A stretch of 64,000 nt of DNA from assembly GCA_023663505.1 (NCBI GenBank), contig JAMPHH010000010.1, forward strand, positions 1-64,000, in the 5' to 3' direction. Every line of letters begins with the position of its first letter. Within the stretch, counting starts at the first letter, position 1. This DNA comes from Muribaculum sp. (GTDB lineage Bacteria; Bacillota; Clostridia; Lachnospirales; Lachnospiraceae). The position numbers and the translations under genes were made by a program. Positions 48,324 to 56,524 of the stretch are shown here, piece after piece. The notes beneath the pieces were generated by a model, which worked only from the letters and a program-made list of their open reading frames with translations, was not told the DNA's origin and did not search any database.

Positions 48324-49232
48324 TTACAATACCTTCCTCTCATATTGCTGCAGCACGTCCAAATATTTTCGTCCAAGCGTGCTGAGCGGCATTCCTTTTC
48401 TCTTGATGTAACCGATATTCATCTTGTCCTCCGTGTCGAGCAAAACCGCGCTGTAACCGTCCCCGTTGAGCTTCTCACAGATAATGCCCGAGCAAAGCGT
48501 GTACCCGTTGAGCCCCACCATCAGATTCAGCATGGTCGCCCTGTCATCTGCCTTGATGATCTGGTTGTACTCATAGGTGCTCAGAACCTCCTCAGCAAAA
48601 TAAAAGGAATTCTTGTCACCCTGCTCAAAGGAAAGGCACGGATACGGCTTCAGCTCCTCGAACGCGATCTTGTCCTGCGCGGCAAGCGGGTGTGTCTTGC
48701 TCAGATAGACATAGATTCGGCAGGGAAAGAGCGGGATAAACTCCACCTCGTTCTCGCGGAATATTTTCTGCATCGCCTTCTCATTAAAGGAATTCAGATA
48801 CAAGATCCCCAGCTCGCTGCGATAGTTCCGCACATTGTCGATGACCTCGCCCGTCTTCGTCTCATGGACGGCAAACTCATATTCGTCCATACCGAATTCC
48901 TTGGCAAGCTCGATAAACGCCTCCACCGCAAAGGAATAATGCTGCATTGAAACACTGAATTTCTTTTTGGCGTGATCGCTCTCGATAAAACGGTCTGTGA
49001 TCATTCGGTTCAGCTCCACCATCTGTCTGGCATAAATCAGGAACTCCTCCCCCTCCGGCGTGGTCACGATACCCCGGTTGGAGCGGATAAAAAGCTCCAC
49101 ATGAATCTCCTCCTCCAAATCCCTGATTGCACTCGACAATGCGGGCTGCGAGACAAAAAGCTCCGCCGCTGCCTTGTTCATGGAGCTTGTGTCCGCAATC
49201 TTAACCACATAAATCAATTGTTGTAATGTCAT
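48324..49232 (-). CDS. LysR family transcriptional regulator
   Basis: LysR-type regulator of 302 residues: helix-turn-helix at about 15-60 (S-S-M-N-K-A-A-A-E-L-F-V-S-Q-P-A-L-S) and a substrate-binding-like effector domain after about 90. The start at 49232 has AGGAGG upstream and gives the normal N-terminus (M-T-L-Q-Q-L-I-Y-V-V); the frame extends to 49373 without support. It is convergent with the Rrf2 gene (14 bases apart). Regulators of this family (CysB, CysL, YtlI) activate sulfur genes, which fits the neighbourhood and the dyads upstream of cysK and metY. Confidence 0.9.
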   Translation of the reverse strand: MTLQQLIYVVKIADTSSMNKAAAELFVSQPALSSAIRDLEEEIHVELFIRSNRGIVTTPEGEEFLIYARQMVELNRMITDRFIESDHAKKKFSVSMQHYSFAVEAFIELAKEFGMDEYEFAVHETKTGEVIDNVRNYRSELGILYLNSFNEKAMQKIFRENEVEFIPLFPCRIYVYLSKTHPLAAQDKIAFEELKPYPCLSFEQGDKNSFYFAEEVLSTYEYNQIIKADDRATMLNLMVGLNGYTLCSGIICEKLNGDGYSAVLLDTEDKMNIGYIKRKGMPLSTLGRKYLDVLQQYERKVL

Positions 49233-49270
49233 TCCTATACCTCCTGCATATCGCAGTTTTCTGCCTCGAG

Positions 49271-51406
49271 CTAACCGATTTTTGCTATATGATACCCTGT
49301 TATCCGCCAGTAACCCTTCTGCCTGTCCATGTGCATCACGATGACATACCCCTCCTCTGTACTCTGCACACAAGCCTGATGCGGTCCGGCTCCGTAAAGC
49401 CCCATGTATTCAAACTGATAGCCCTCCTCCGACTTATACGCATACAATCCATCGCCCAGATTCTGTTCATTATAATAGTCAAACGCTCTCTCCACGACTT
49501 GCTCCTGATCATAAATCCAAGCGTCCCAATCCCCCAAAAGTTCATCTAAATTCTCAACCTCCGGCACGTCTTCAATTATGTCCTCAGGATACGGATAACC
49601 TACAAGCCGCTCCAGCACATGGCTTGCAAAGTATTCGTCTTCCGGCCAAGTCTCAGCTAAATGAGCATTGCATAAGTACTTAAGCCCCTCGGGTGTCCTT
49701 TGATAAAGCATCTTCCCACTGCTATCGCTGCCATAAAACTTTAACCAATCCTTATTCAAGTCCAAAAAATCCATACCTACCTCAAGAAAAACATTTTCCG
49801 GATTTTTGACATGCTGGGAACAAGAATATTCATAGAACACCAGATCTATCCCTAATAATTGTTCGACCTCACAATAAAACTCGACAAAATCAACCCTACA
49901 TTCATCATACCCCGCCTCCGGCCAGTTTTCCTGAGCCCAACTCAACTCCTCCTGCGCCAATTCCTCCGCCTTACGCCACACCTCCTCCGGCACGTCTGCA
50001 GGGTCAACTCCCTCGTTCTCTGCGGACATCTCACCGATAGACGCTTCCCCTGAAGCCCCTTCTTCCATATCCGATTTTTCTAGTGACTTTTCTTCTAATG
50101 ATGCTTTTTCCGCAGATGCTTCTTTCGCAGACAATTCTTCCTTGGACGTCACTTCCGCAGACGCTTCTCTCACAGCCGCCTCTCCTGCGGATATCTCCTC
50201 CGAATCCTTCTCGGGATTGCCCGCAAGCAGCTCCTCCGAAGGGTTGGGGGCGACAGCCTGACCCTCCGATGAGTCCTTCCTTGGCTCTGTCAGAAAGCAC
50301 ACTCCCACTGTCAGGCAGACAGCCACGGCAAGAAGCCCCACCCAAAATCCCGGCTTCTTATAATTGAGTATCTCACGAATCCTCCCCTTGACCTCCACCT
50401 CTCCAAAGGCGACAGGGCAGGCGGATATCACATTCCCCCTCACGCTTAATGCCAACAGGCTCTCCGCATATTCCTTTCTCTCCTTCGCCCCAAGGCTCTG
50501 AACCACCCGCTCGTCGCAGGCAAGCTCCATATCGCGGCACAGCAGGATAAACGCCACCCAGACAAGCGGCTGAAACCAGTAAACCGCCAGTAGAGCAAAA
50601 GCAAAGGGTTTGATTACATGATCCCCATGCCTGATATGAGACCGCTCGTGCGCCAACACATACGTCAGCTCCGATTCCTGTATGGAAAATGGCAGATAAA
50701 TCCGCGGCCGCACGATACCCATGATAAACGGCGAGACAACCCGCTCGCTCTGCCACAGGTTCCCCTCCAAACGAACAGCCGTCCGCAGACTCCGCTTGAG
50801 CCCGAGATAACTGACGCCCCCGTAAAGCGCCATTATCACCATACCCGATATCCACACCCACGGCAACACTTGCGCCAATCTGATTGCCGACACATCATCT
50901 GGCGATAATCCCGAGTCCGCCGATTGACCTTCCAATCCTGCGAGGTTCCACGAATCCGTCAACCGTCCCTCCCATCCCACGAGGTTCCCCGAATCCGACA
51001 ACCGTTCGTCCAATCCTGTCGGACTCCACGAAGCTCCCGATTGACCTTCCTGTCCGACGGGGCTTCCCAAAGCTCCCGTGGGCACAGCTTTCCCTTCCGA
51101 CTCCGCATATCTCCCTTCCTGCTCGGCGGGGTTCGTCTCCTCCAAATCCTCCAAATCGCCTTTACCCACAAAATCCGACCGCTCCCCTATGAGATCCCGA
51201 CCCATGATATTCTCCACATCAGGCATCAAACTAAAGGAACTCTCCAAGGGCAAAGGACAAATCAACCGAACCGCCACAAATAGCCATAAGACAAAGCGAA
51301 TCCCCTTGGGCGCTCTCTTAAGCAGCGGACGCAAAAGGATAATCCCCATAATCAACACGCCAACGCTAAGGCTTCTGTTTACTACTTCCCCAAAAATAGT
51401 CTCCAT
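49271..51406 (-). CDS. BlaR1-like M56 family metallopeptidase with repeats
   Basis: Membrane-bound zinc protease of 711 residues that usually senses a signal and destroys a BlaI-type repressor. Helices lie near 12-28, 36-52, 182-203 and 264-290. The zinc motif is H253-E-R-S-H257, with a glutamate in D-M-E-L-A-C-D-E-R. An insertion at 115-166 holds four 13-residue repeats (pattern N-L-V-G-W-E-G-R-L-T-D-S-W). A further helix at 365-382 leads to an S/E/A/K-rich linker (390-470) and a C-terminal domain I do not recognise in place of the penicillin-binding sensor of true BlaR1. It follows the blaI-like gene by 11 bases. Confidence 0.85.
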   Translation of the reverse strand: METIFGEVVNRSLSVGVLIMGIILLRPLLKRAPKGIRFVLWLFVAVRLICPLPLESSFSLMPDVENIMGRDLIGERSDFVGKGDLEDLEETNPAEQEGRYAESEGKAVPTGALGSPVGQEGQSGASWSPTGLDERLSDSGNLVGWEGRLTDSWNLAGLEGQSADSGLSPDDVSAIRLAQVLPWVWISGMVIMALYGGVSYLGLKRSLRTAVRLEGNLWQSERVVSPFIMGIVRPRIYLPFSIQESELTYVLAHERSHIRHGDHVIKPFAFALLAVYWFQPLVWVAFILLCRDMELACDERVVQSLGAKERKEYAESLLALSVRGNVISACPVAFGEVEVKGRIREILNYKKPGFWVGLLAVAVCLTVGVCFLTEPRKDSSEGQAVAPNPSEELLAGNPEKDSEEISAGEAAVREASAEVTSKEELSAKEASAEKASLEEKSLEKSDMEEGASGEASIGEMSAENEGVDPADVPEEVWRKAEELAQEELSWAQENWPEAGYDECRVDFVEFYCEVEQLLGIDLVFYEYSCSQHVKNPENVFLEVGMDFLDLNKDWLKFYGSDSSGKMLYQRTPEGLKYLCNAHLAETWPEDEYFASHVLERLVGYPYPEDIIEDVPEVENLDELLGDWDAWIYDQEQVVERAFDYYNEQNLGDGLYAYKSEEGYQFEYMGLYGAGPHQACVQSTEEGYVIVMHMDRQKGYWRITGYHIAKIG
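50909..51064. repeat. 39-bp tandem repeat inside the M56 peptidase gene (4 units)
   Basis: Four degenerate 39-base units, each 13 codons, encode G/W/S-rich repeats in the loop between the second and third membrane helices. Being in frame, the units can be gained or lost without breaking the gene. Confidence 0.75.
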
Positions 51407-51417
51407 ACCCCGCCCTC

Positions 51418-51780
51418 CTATTCTTTCCCATAGGAATCCAGCATGCTCTGAATCTCAGTGATATCCTTCTCTGACAGCTTTCTCTGCTTGGTAAATGCAG
51501 CCAAAAATGCCGGAAGCGACCCCTCAAAGGTCTTTTCCACCATCTCCTCCATCTCGGCAGCCTGTGCCTGTTCCTTGCTCACCAGAGCTGTTATGACAGA
51601 GTTGTCATTTTTAACGACCCCACGCTCCGCCAACCGCTTGATCACCGTGTAGGTTGTGGTTTTCTTCCACCCAAGCCGCTCACTGCACAGCTTTGCAAGC
51701 TCCGTTGTACGAATGGGTTCATTTCCCCATAGAATCAGACAAAAACGATATTCACTCTCAAAAATCTTCGGTATCTCCAT
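51418..51780 (-). CDS. BlaI/MecI family transcriptional repressor
   Basis: Winged-helix repressor of 120 residues: M-E-I-P-K-I-F-E-S-E-Y-R-F, then a recognition helix region with W-K-K-T-T-T-Y-T-V-I-K-R-L-A-E-R-G and a C-terminal dimerisation helix. It is expected to repress its own operon with the M56 peptidase downstream until that protease cleaves it. The ATG at 51780 is chosen because the upstream ATG at 51795 overlaps an operator half-site and has no ribosome site. Confidence 0.92.
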   Translation of the reverse strand: MEIPKIFESEYRFCLILWGNEPIRTTELAKLCSERLGWKKTTTYTVIKRLAERGVVKNDNSVITALVSKEQAQAAEMEEMVEKTFEGSLPAFLAAFTKQRKLSEKDITEIQSMLDSYGKE

Positions 51781-51794
51781 CTCAACGCCCTTCA

Positions 51795-51835
51795 TTCTAA
51801 TACATTAGAACGACTATATTCTAACCCATTAGAAT
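51795..51835. promoter_or_regulatory. Two operators of the BlaI-like repressor
   Basis: TTCTAA-N4-TTAGAA occurs twice, at 51795-51810 and 51819-51834 (the second extended by A/T on each side). The second covers the -10 region and the first lies over the transcript start, a layout suited to autorepression. Confidence 0.8.
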
Positions 51836-51846
51836 GGTGCTGTCAA
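51818..51846 (-). promoter_or_regulatory. Promoter of the blaI-blaR1-like operon
   Basis: TTGACA (51841-51846) and TAGAAT (51818-51823), 17-base spacer, on the minus strand. The -10 box lies inside the second operator. Confidence 0.8.
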
Positions 51847-51856
51847 GTATTTCCCC

Positions 51857-51952
51857 GTGAATATGTACTTATTGTACCATGATTGCTTCACAATCATTGT
51901 ATTGATGGCCATTCGGCCGTTTCCTACCCTGAATATGAATATATTATACCAT
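51857..51952. repeat. Palindromic intergenic repeat, copy e
   Basis: One unit plus flanks of the 72-bp family: TGAATATG...TTGTACCAT, a GATT/AATC hairpin, GGCCATTCGGCC and a final TGAATATG...TATACCAT. Its end overlaps the miaB stop codon by a few bases. Confidence 0.8.
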
Positions 51953-53470
51953 ATGCCCCATATAATAAAATCCATGGCATTCGTCCAGTGACACGTCCAC
52001 AAGCTGTCCAATCAGCTCCGCCCCGCCGGGGAAATGTACCAAAGTGTTGTTGGACATCCTGCCCGTCACAAGGCTTGCATCATTCTCATTGACCTCCTCC
52101 ACCAGTACCTCACACACACGTCCCTGATAGCGGGCTACCTGCTCCCTTGCAGTCTCCTGCACCGTCCTGAGCACCCTGTCAAACTCCGCCTTCACCACGT
52201 CCTCCGGCACCTGCTCCATAGCCGCCGCAGGCGTCCCCGTGCGCTTGGAATAAATAAATGTAAAGGCATTGTCATACTTCACCCGCCTGATGACGTCGAT
52301 GGTCTCCTCCACGTCCTCCGGCGTCTCCCCGGGGAAGCCCACAATGATATCCGTGGTAATCGCCATATCGGGAATCTCGCGACGAATCTTCTCCGCCAGT
52401 GCCAGATACTGCTCCTTTGTATACCTGCGGTTCATCGCCTGCAAAATCCTCGTGGAGCCCGCCTGCAGCGGCAGATGCAAATGCCGGCAGATTTTCTTTG
52501 ACTCCTTCATCACCTGAATCAGCTCGTCCGACAAATCCTTGGGGTGAGAGGTCATAAAGCGAATGCGTTTTAACCCCTCTATCTGCTCCACCTCCCGCAA
52601 AAGCTGCGCGAAGGTAATCGGCTCCTCCAGATTCCTGCCGTAGGAATTCACGTTTTGCCCGAGCAGCATGACCTCCACCACGCCGTCGGCAACCAGCCTC
52701 TCGATCTCGCGCAGGATTTCCCTCGGCTCTCTGCTGCGCTCCCGCCCACGCACATAAGGCACGATGCAATAGCTGCAGAAATTATTGCAGCCAAACATGA
52801 TATTGATGCCTGATTTAAAGGGATATTTGCGCTCCACGGGCAAATCCTCCACAATGCGCTCCGTTCCCTCCCAGATGTCAACAATCATGCCGCCCCGTCC
52901 GGCTTCCCCCGCTTGCCCGCCCGCAGACGGGTCGTCTCCCCCGCCACAGCCCGTCTGTGCCAGACATGTGGCGAGTAGCTCCGCAAATTTATAGAGATTG
53001 TGCGTGCCAAAAATCAAATCCACAAAGCGATAGCTTGTCTGAATCTTCTCTATGACTGACGGCTCCTGCATCATGCACCCGCAAAGCGCAATCTTCATAT
53101 TCGGATTGCGGCGCTTATATCCCTTCAATTCCCCAAGTCGCCCGTAAACCCTCTGATTGGCATTATCCCTGACCGTACAGGTGTTGAAAAGCACAAAATC
53201 CGCCCTCTCGTCCTCCGTGATCTCATATCCCACTTTGCGCAGAATCCCCGTCAGCTTCTCGGAGTCTCTCGCATTCATCTGACAGCCGAAGGTAGTGATA
53301 GCACTGGTCAGCAGTCTCCCTAATCTTGCCGATTCCGCCTTGACATATTCTTTACACTTTGCCATAAAATAGTATTGTCTGGCGGGTTCCTCTGTTGGCG
53401 GCTGTGAGCGTAAGTCTATTTTATCTAAATCAATTTCAAATTCAATTTTATCATACAGATACAATTCCAT
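51944..53470 (-). CDS. miaB: tRNA-2-methylthio-N6-dimethylallyladenosine synthase
   Basis: Radical SAM methylthiotransferase of 508 residues. It adds the methylthio group to i6A37 of tRNA after MiaA. The N-terminal UPF0004 domain begins with T-T-F-G-C-Q-M-N (a cluster cysteine), with further cysteines in N-T-C-T-V-R and L-C-G-C-M. The radical SAM motif is C-N-N-F-C-S-Y-C, and a TRAM domain closes the protein. The first ~55 residues are an extension before the UPF0004 domain, common in Clostridia. Its substrate-making partner miaA is at 17976-18944. Confidence 0.96.
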   Translation of the reverse strand: MELYLYDKIEFEIDLDKIDLRSQPPTEEPARQYYFMAKCKEYVKAESARLGRLLTSAITTFGCQMNARDSEKLTGILRKVGYEITEDERADFVLFNTCTVRDNANQRVYGRLGELKGYKRRNPNMKIALCGCMMQEPSVIEKIQTSYRFVDLIFGTHNLYKFAELLATCLAQTGCGGGDDPSAGGQAGEAGRGGMIVDIWEGTERIVEDLPVERKYPFKSGINIMFGCNNFCSYCIVPYVRGRERSREPREILREIERLVADGVVEVMLLGQNVNSYGRNLEEPITFAQLLREVEQIEGLKRIRFMTSHPKDLSDELIQVMKESKKICRHLHLPLQAGSTRILQAMNRRYTKEQYLALAEKIRREIPDMAITTDIIVGFPGETPEDVEETIDVIRRVKYDNAFTFIYSKRTGTPAAAMEQVPEDVVKAEFDRVLRTVQETAREQVARYQGRVCEVLVEEVNENDASLVTGRMSNNTLVHFPGGAELIGQLVDVSLDECHGFYYMGHMV

Positions 53471-53471
53471 A

Positions 53472-53687
53472 TTATCTCCATTCCATCTGCAGCTTTCTCT
53501 TCGATGTCACACAATCCGACAGGTACAAATTAATCAATGTCTGATAAGGTATTCCAAGACTCTCTGACTGGCTTTTGAAATAGTCTATAATTTCTCCATC
53601 AATATTGATAGTAATCTGTTTTTTTACCCTATTAGAGTATGGATTTTTTCTTGGATTCAGGTTCTCAATATCATATTCCTCTCTCAT
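53472..53687 (-). CDS. brnA: BrnA-type antitoxin
   Basis: A 71-residue antitoxin. The C-terminal half I-T-I-N-I-D-G-E-I-I-D-Y-F-K-S-Q followed by Y-Q-T-L-I-N matches the ribbon-helix-helix pattern of BrnA, which binds the BrnT toxin and represses the operon. The ATG at 53687 begins five bases after the brnT stop; the frame could begin at a TTG at 53699, which would overlap brnT. Toxin-first order is the normal arrangement of this family. The stop lies one base before the miaB frame. Confidence 0.85.
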   Translation of the reverse strand: MREEYDIENLNPRKNPYSNRVKKQITINIDGEIIDYFKSQSESLGIPYQTLINLYLSDCVTSKRKLQMEWR

Positions 53688-53692
53688 CGTCT

Positions 53693-53983
53693 TTACCAAC
53701 CTTTCTGATAGATTTTTTTCTCCTTTTTTGTTGCTTTCCTTGCAGAAATGATCCTGATCGTATTATCCGCATCTCTGTAGCAATGACTCACAATACATAC
53801 CCCTTTTATTCCAGCCATTCCCATAATGAGGAATCTTTCCTCCTCATAAGAATGGTCTGGGTCATCAAACAAAATTGCATGTTCATCCCCAAACACTTCC
53901 TTTGCTTCTTCAAAGGATATGTTGTGTTTTTTCTTATTCTGTTCATTCTTTTTTTCATCCCATGTAAAATGTACTTCATCCAT
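53693..53983 (-). CDS. brnT: BrnT-type ribonuclease toxin
   Basis: A 96-residue toxin of the RelE-like BrnT family that cleaves RNA when free of BrnA. It shows F-T-W-D-E-K-K-N-E-Q-N, K-K-H-N-I-S-F-E-E-A and the C-terminal I-R-I-I-S-A-R-K-A-T-x-x-E, the core motifs of the family. It is complete and of the usual length. The pair lies between miaB and a DUF4143 ATPase gene in a stretch with accessory character. Confidence 0.93.
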   Translation of the reverse strand: MDEVHFTWDEKKNEQNKKKHNISFEEAKEVFGDEHAILFDDPDHSYEEERFLIMGMAGIKGVCIVSHCYRDADNTIRIISARKATKKEKKIYQKGW

Positions 53984-54014
53984 AATTATATTATACCTAC
54001 TTTTTAATTATTAG

Positions 54015-55313
54015 TCAAATCAGCAAGCTATTACTATCCAGCAAAAATTCTTTCACTCCCATCATCAAATACCCCCTTTCGTCATAGCGGGGCTTCATGC
54101 TCTTTTCCACAATGATTATTTTTTTGAAGGAATCCATTGTCCGCTCAAATGACAATGTTTCCTGCTCATACTTCTCTTGGTTGGGAATCGCATATGCAGA
54201 CTGGATATAATATTTTTTGCTCCCGAGCGAGGCTATAAAATCAATTTCCCTCTGTACACGTATTTCTTTGCCGCCATTCTTCTCCCGCGATTCCACGGTT
54301 CCGACATCTACCTGATAACCTCTGTAACGAAGCTCATTATAAATAATATTTTCCATGATATGCGTACCCTCGATCTGTCGGAAAGACAGACGGGCATTGC
54401 GCAAACCCACATCTTCAAAGTAAATCTTATAAGGAGTGCCGATATATTTCCTTCCTTTGACATTGTACCGCTTCACACGGCTGAGCATAAAAGCCTCCTC
54501 CGCATATCCGATATATCTCTCCACCGTTGCGTCACAGGTAGTCGTCCCATGAATCGAATTCATTGTGCCCGCGATTTTTCTGGGATTGGTAAGTGTGGAA
54601 ATACCCGAGGCAATCACATCAATCACCTCCCCAAGCGCTGTCTCGTCCTGCACGGAATACCTGTTGACGATATCTCTCAGATACAGATTCTGCATTTGCG
54701 AAATAAGATAGTTTGCCTTTTGCTCCTCAGTTGCCATCAGCGCCACCGCGGGAAGTCCGCCATAAACAGAATAATCATCATACGCCTCACTCTTGTCCCC
54801 CTGCTTGAAGGCATAATATTCAGAGAAGGATAACGGAAATACATGTACCTCGTCTCCCCTTCCCGCGAACTCAGTCAAAATATCCTTGGATAGAAATTTG
54901 GAATTACTTCCCGTCACATAGACATTTAAATTGCTCTTTCGCAGAAACCCGTTCAAAACAGACTCAAAAGCTCCCAGCTTCTGAACCTCATCAAGCAACA
55001 GATAATAGGTCCCCTCCCCGCATATTTGGGGCATCAGCCAGTTGATAAATTTGGAGGGCTCAACCTTGCGGTCTTCCCTTGCATTGTCAAGAACAATCGG
55101 ATCCTCCCCAAGCTTCAGCAAATCCTCAGCCGAATCAAATGCGAATCTAATGATATGATCAGGCGCAACATTTTCAGCAATTAAATGATTGTAAAACAGT
55201 GTATTCAACAAATAAGATTTTCCGCTTCTTCGGATTCCCGTAATAATCTTAATAAAGCCGTTGTGCTTTCTCACAATAAGTCGGTTAAGATATACATCTC
55301 TTTTAATCTCCAT
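54015..55313 (-). CDS. AAA-family ATPase with DUF4143 domain
   Basis: ATPase of 432 residues. Walker A is G26-I-R-R-S-G-K-S33, Walker B ends Y-L-L-L-D-E-V-Q, and the C-terminal half contains the DUF4143 region with a PD-(D/E)xK-like segment (E-x-D-F-I-A-S...K-K-Y-Y-I-Q-S-A-Y). These proteins are common accessory genes of Clostridia and Bacteroidetes; function is not established. The start at 55313 has GATGAGGTC in front; the longer frame to 55400 has no ribosome site. It lies next to the BrnT/BrnA pair. Confidence 0.88.
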   Translation of the reverse strand: MEIKRDVYLNRLIVRKHNGFIKIITGIRRSGKSYLLNTLFYNHLIAENVAPDHIIRFAFDSAEDLLKLGEDPIVLDNAREDRKVEPSKFINWLMPQICGEGTYYLLLDEVQKLGAFESVLNGFLRKSNLNVYVTGSNSKFLSKDILTEFAGRGDEVHVFPLSFSEYYAFKQGDKSEAYDDYSVYGGLPAVALMATEEQKANYLISQMQNLYLRDIVNRYSVQDETALGEVIDVIASGISTLTNPRKIAGTMNSIHGTTTCDATVERYIGYAEEAFMLSRVKRYNVKGRKYIGTPYKIYFEDVGLRNARLSFRQIEGTHIMENIIYNELRYRGYQVDVGTVESREKNGGKEIRVQREIDFIASLGSKKYYIQSAYAIPNQEKYEQETLSFERTMDSFKKIIIVEKSMKPRYDERGYLMMGVKEFLLDSNSLLI

Positions 55314-55453
55314 AATGACCTCATCTAATATTTTTGCCGCTATCGCCGTTTTTACAATATCTATTATACCCGACATATGAGAATCATGCAACATTTTCAT
55401 CTAATTTTTTTGCCGAAACCGCACCTTTTATGACTCCCCCGATTATCATGCCT

Positions 55454-56524
55454 TCATACCAATTTCTCAAGAAGAACATACTCGTACTCAAAATCCCTAA
55501 ACTGTTCCATGTAATCCTTGTTAGAGTTGCCCTCGCGAATCAACGCCCCGACGGACGGAACATGCTGTGCCTTCAGCTCCTCTCGAATGACCTCGGCAAA
55601 CGCCTTACCCAGACCGCGGTGATTCTGGTCAACGCCCATATAGAGCATCACATAGGAACGCGGCTTACGTTTTTCCAAGAGAATTCGGAGTAGCTTCAGC
55701 GGGTTAAGTCTGCCGTAAACGCGGTTTCCGAAATTCGGCACGGAAATGAAAAAGCCCACGGGCGCACCCTCAAAATACGCCATTTTCACCATACTGTAAT
55801 TTAGAATATACCGCAGGTAATCGTAGAGTCGGCAGAACTCCCCCTCTGTGATACGCTTATACACGGGAAAATCACTATACAGCTCTATCAGCAGAGAATA
55901 TACCTCGCGCAGCGTATTGTCAAACGTGGTGTGATCGGGAGATTGAATCGTGTAACCTCCGCTCAGCTTTTCCGCGAGCCGCGCGGCGTATTTTTCACAG
56001 CCATCGTCATTCTCCACGATTTTGTAGTGGTTTGAAGAGTAACGCTTCATCACCTCAAATCCGTTCTCATACCACAGATCGGCGTAATATTCCTTATTGT
56101 AGGGCTCACCCGTATAAGGCGAGCCGAAGCGGTTGATTTTCAGCCTGTATTTTATCCAAAATGAACAATCAACAGGTCCCGTCAGCCTTGTGCAATCGTT
56201 TTGCGCCGCTATTTCGCCTGCTGTTTTAAACAGAAGCTCTACGGCTTCGCTGTCGTTTTCACTCTCGAACAAACCAACATACGCGGTGCTGTCATTCGGA
56301 TAGAGCGTGACCACGACACGGCTCACGGCACGGTTTTCACGATAGATTAGGATAGGCGTTACGGTGAAATATCGGCTCAGGGCATATGTGCCGTTTAAGA
56401 GCGCAAGCTCGTCCGCGGGACTCTGCGTGAGCTCGCCTGCCGAATAAATTCTCCTTGGAAGCGCGATGAAATCCCGCGTTCTTTGCTTGTCGCCGCTGTC
56501 AAAAACAACTGCCGTCAGACTCAT
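55454..56524 (-). CDS. GNAT-like acyltransferase of the lipid operon
   Basis: A 356-residue protein with a GNAT fold in its second half: Y-M-G-V-D-Q-N-H-R-G-L-G-K-A resembles the acyl-CoA binding motif R-x-x-G-x-G/A. The first half (residues 30-160) looks like a second, degenerate GNAT domain with R-L-T-G-P-V-D. Such double-GNAT proteins act as acyltransferases on amines or are of unknown role. The start overlaps the stop of the acyl-AMP ligase gene by four bases, so it probably uses the product of that ligase. It is the last gene of the lipid operon. Confidence 0.75.
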   Translation of the reverse strand: MSLTAVVFDSGDKQRTRDFIALPRRIYSAGELTQSPADELALLNGTYALSRYFTVTPILIYRENRAVSRVVVTLYPNDSTAYVGLFESENDSEAVELLFKTAGEIAAQNDCTRLTGPVDCSFWIKYRLKINRFGSPYTGEPYNKEYYADLWYENGFEVMKRYSSNHYKIVENDDGCEKYAARLAEKLSGGYTIQSPDHTTFDNTLREVYSLLIELYSDFPVYKRITEGEFCRLYDYLRYILNYSMVKMAYFEGAPVGFFISVPNFGNRVYGRLNPLKLLRILLEKRKPRSYVMLYMGVDQNHRGLGKAFAEVIREELKAQHVPSVGALIREGNSNKDYMEQFRDFEYEYVLLEKLV

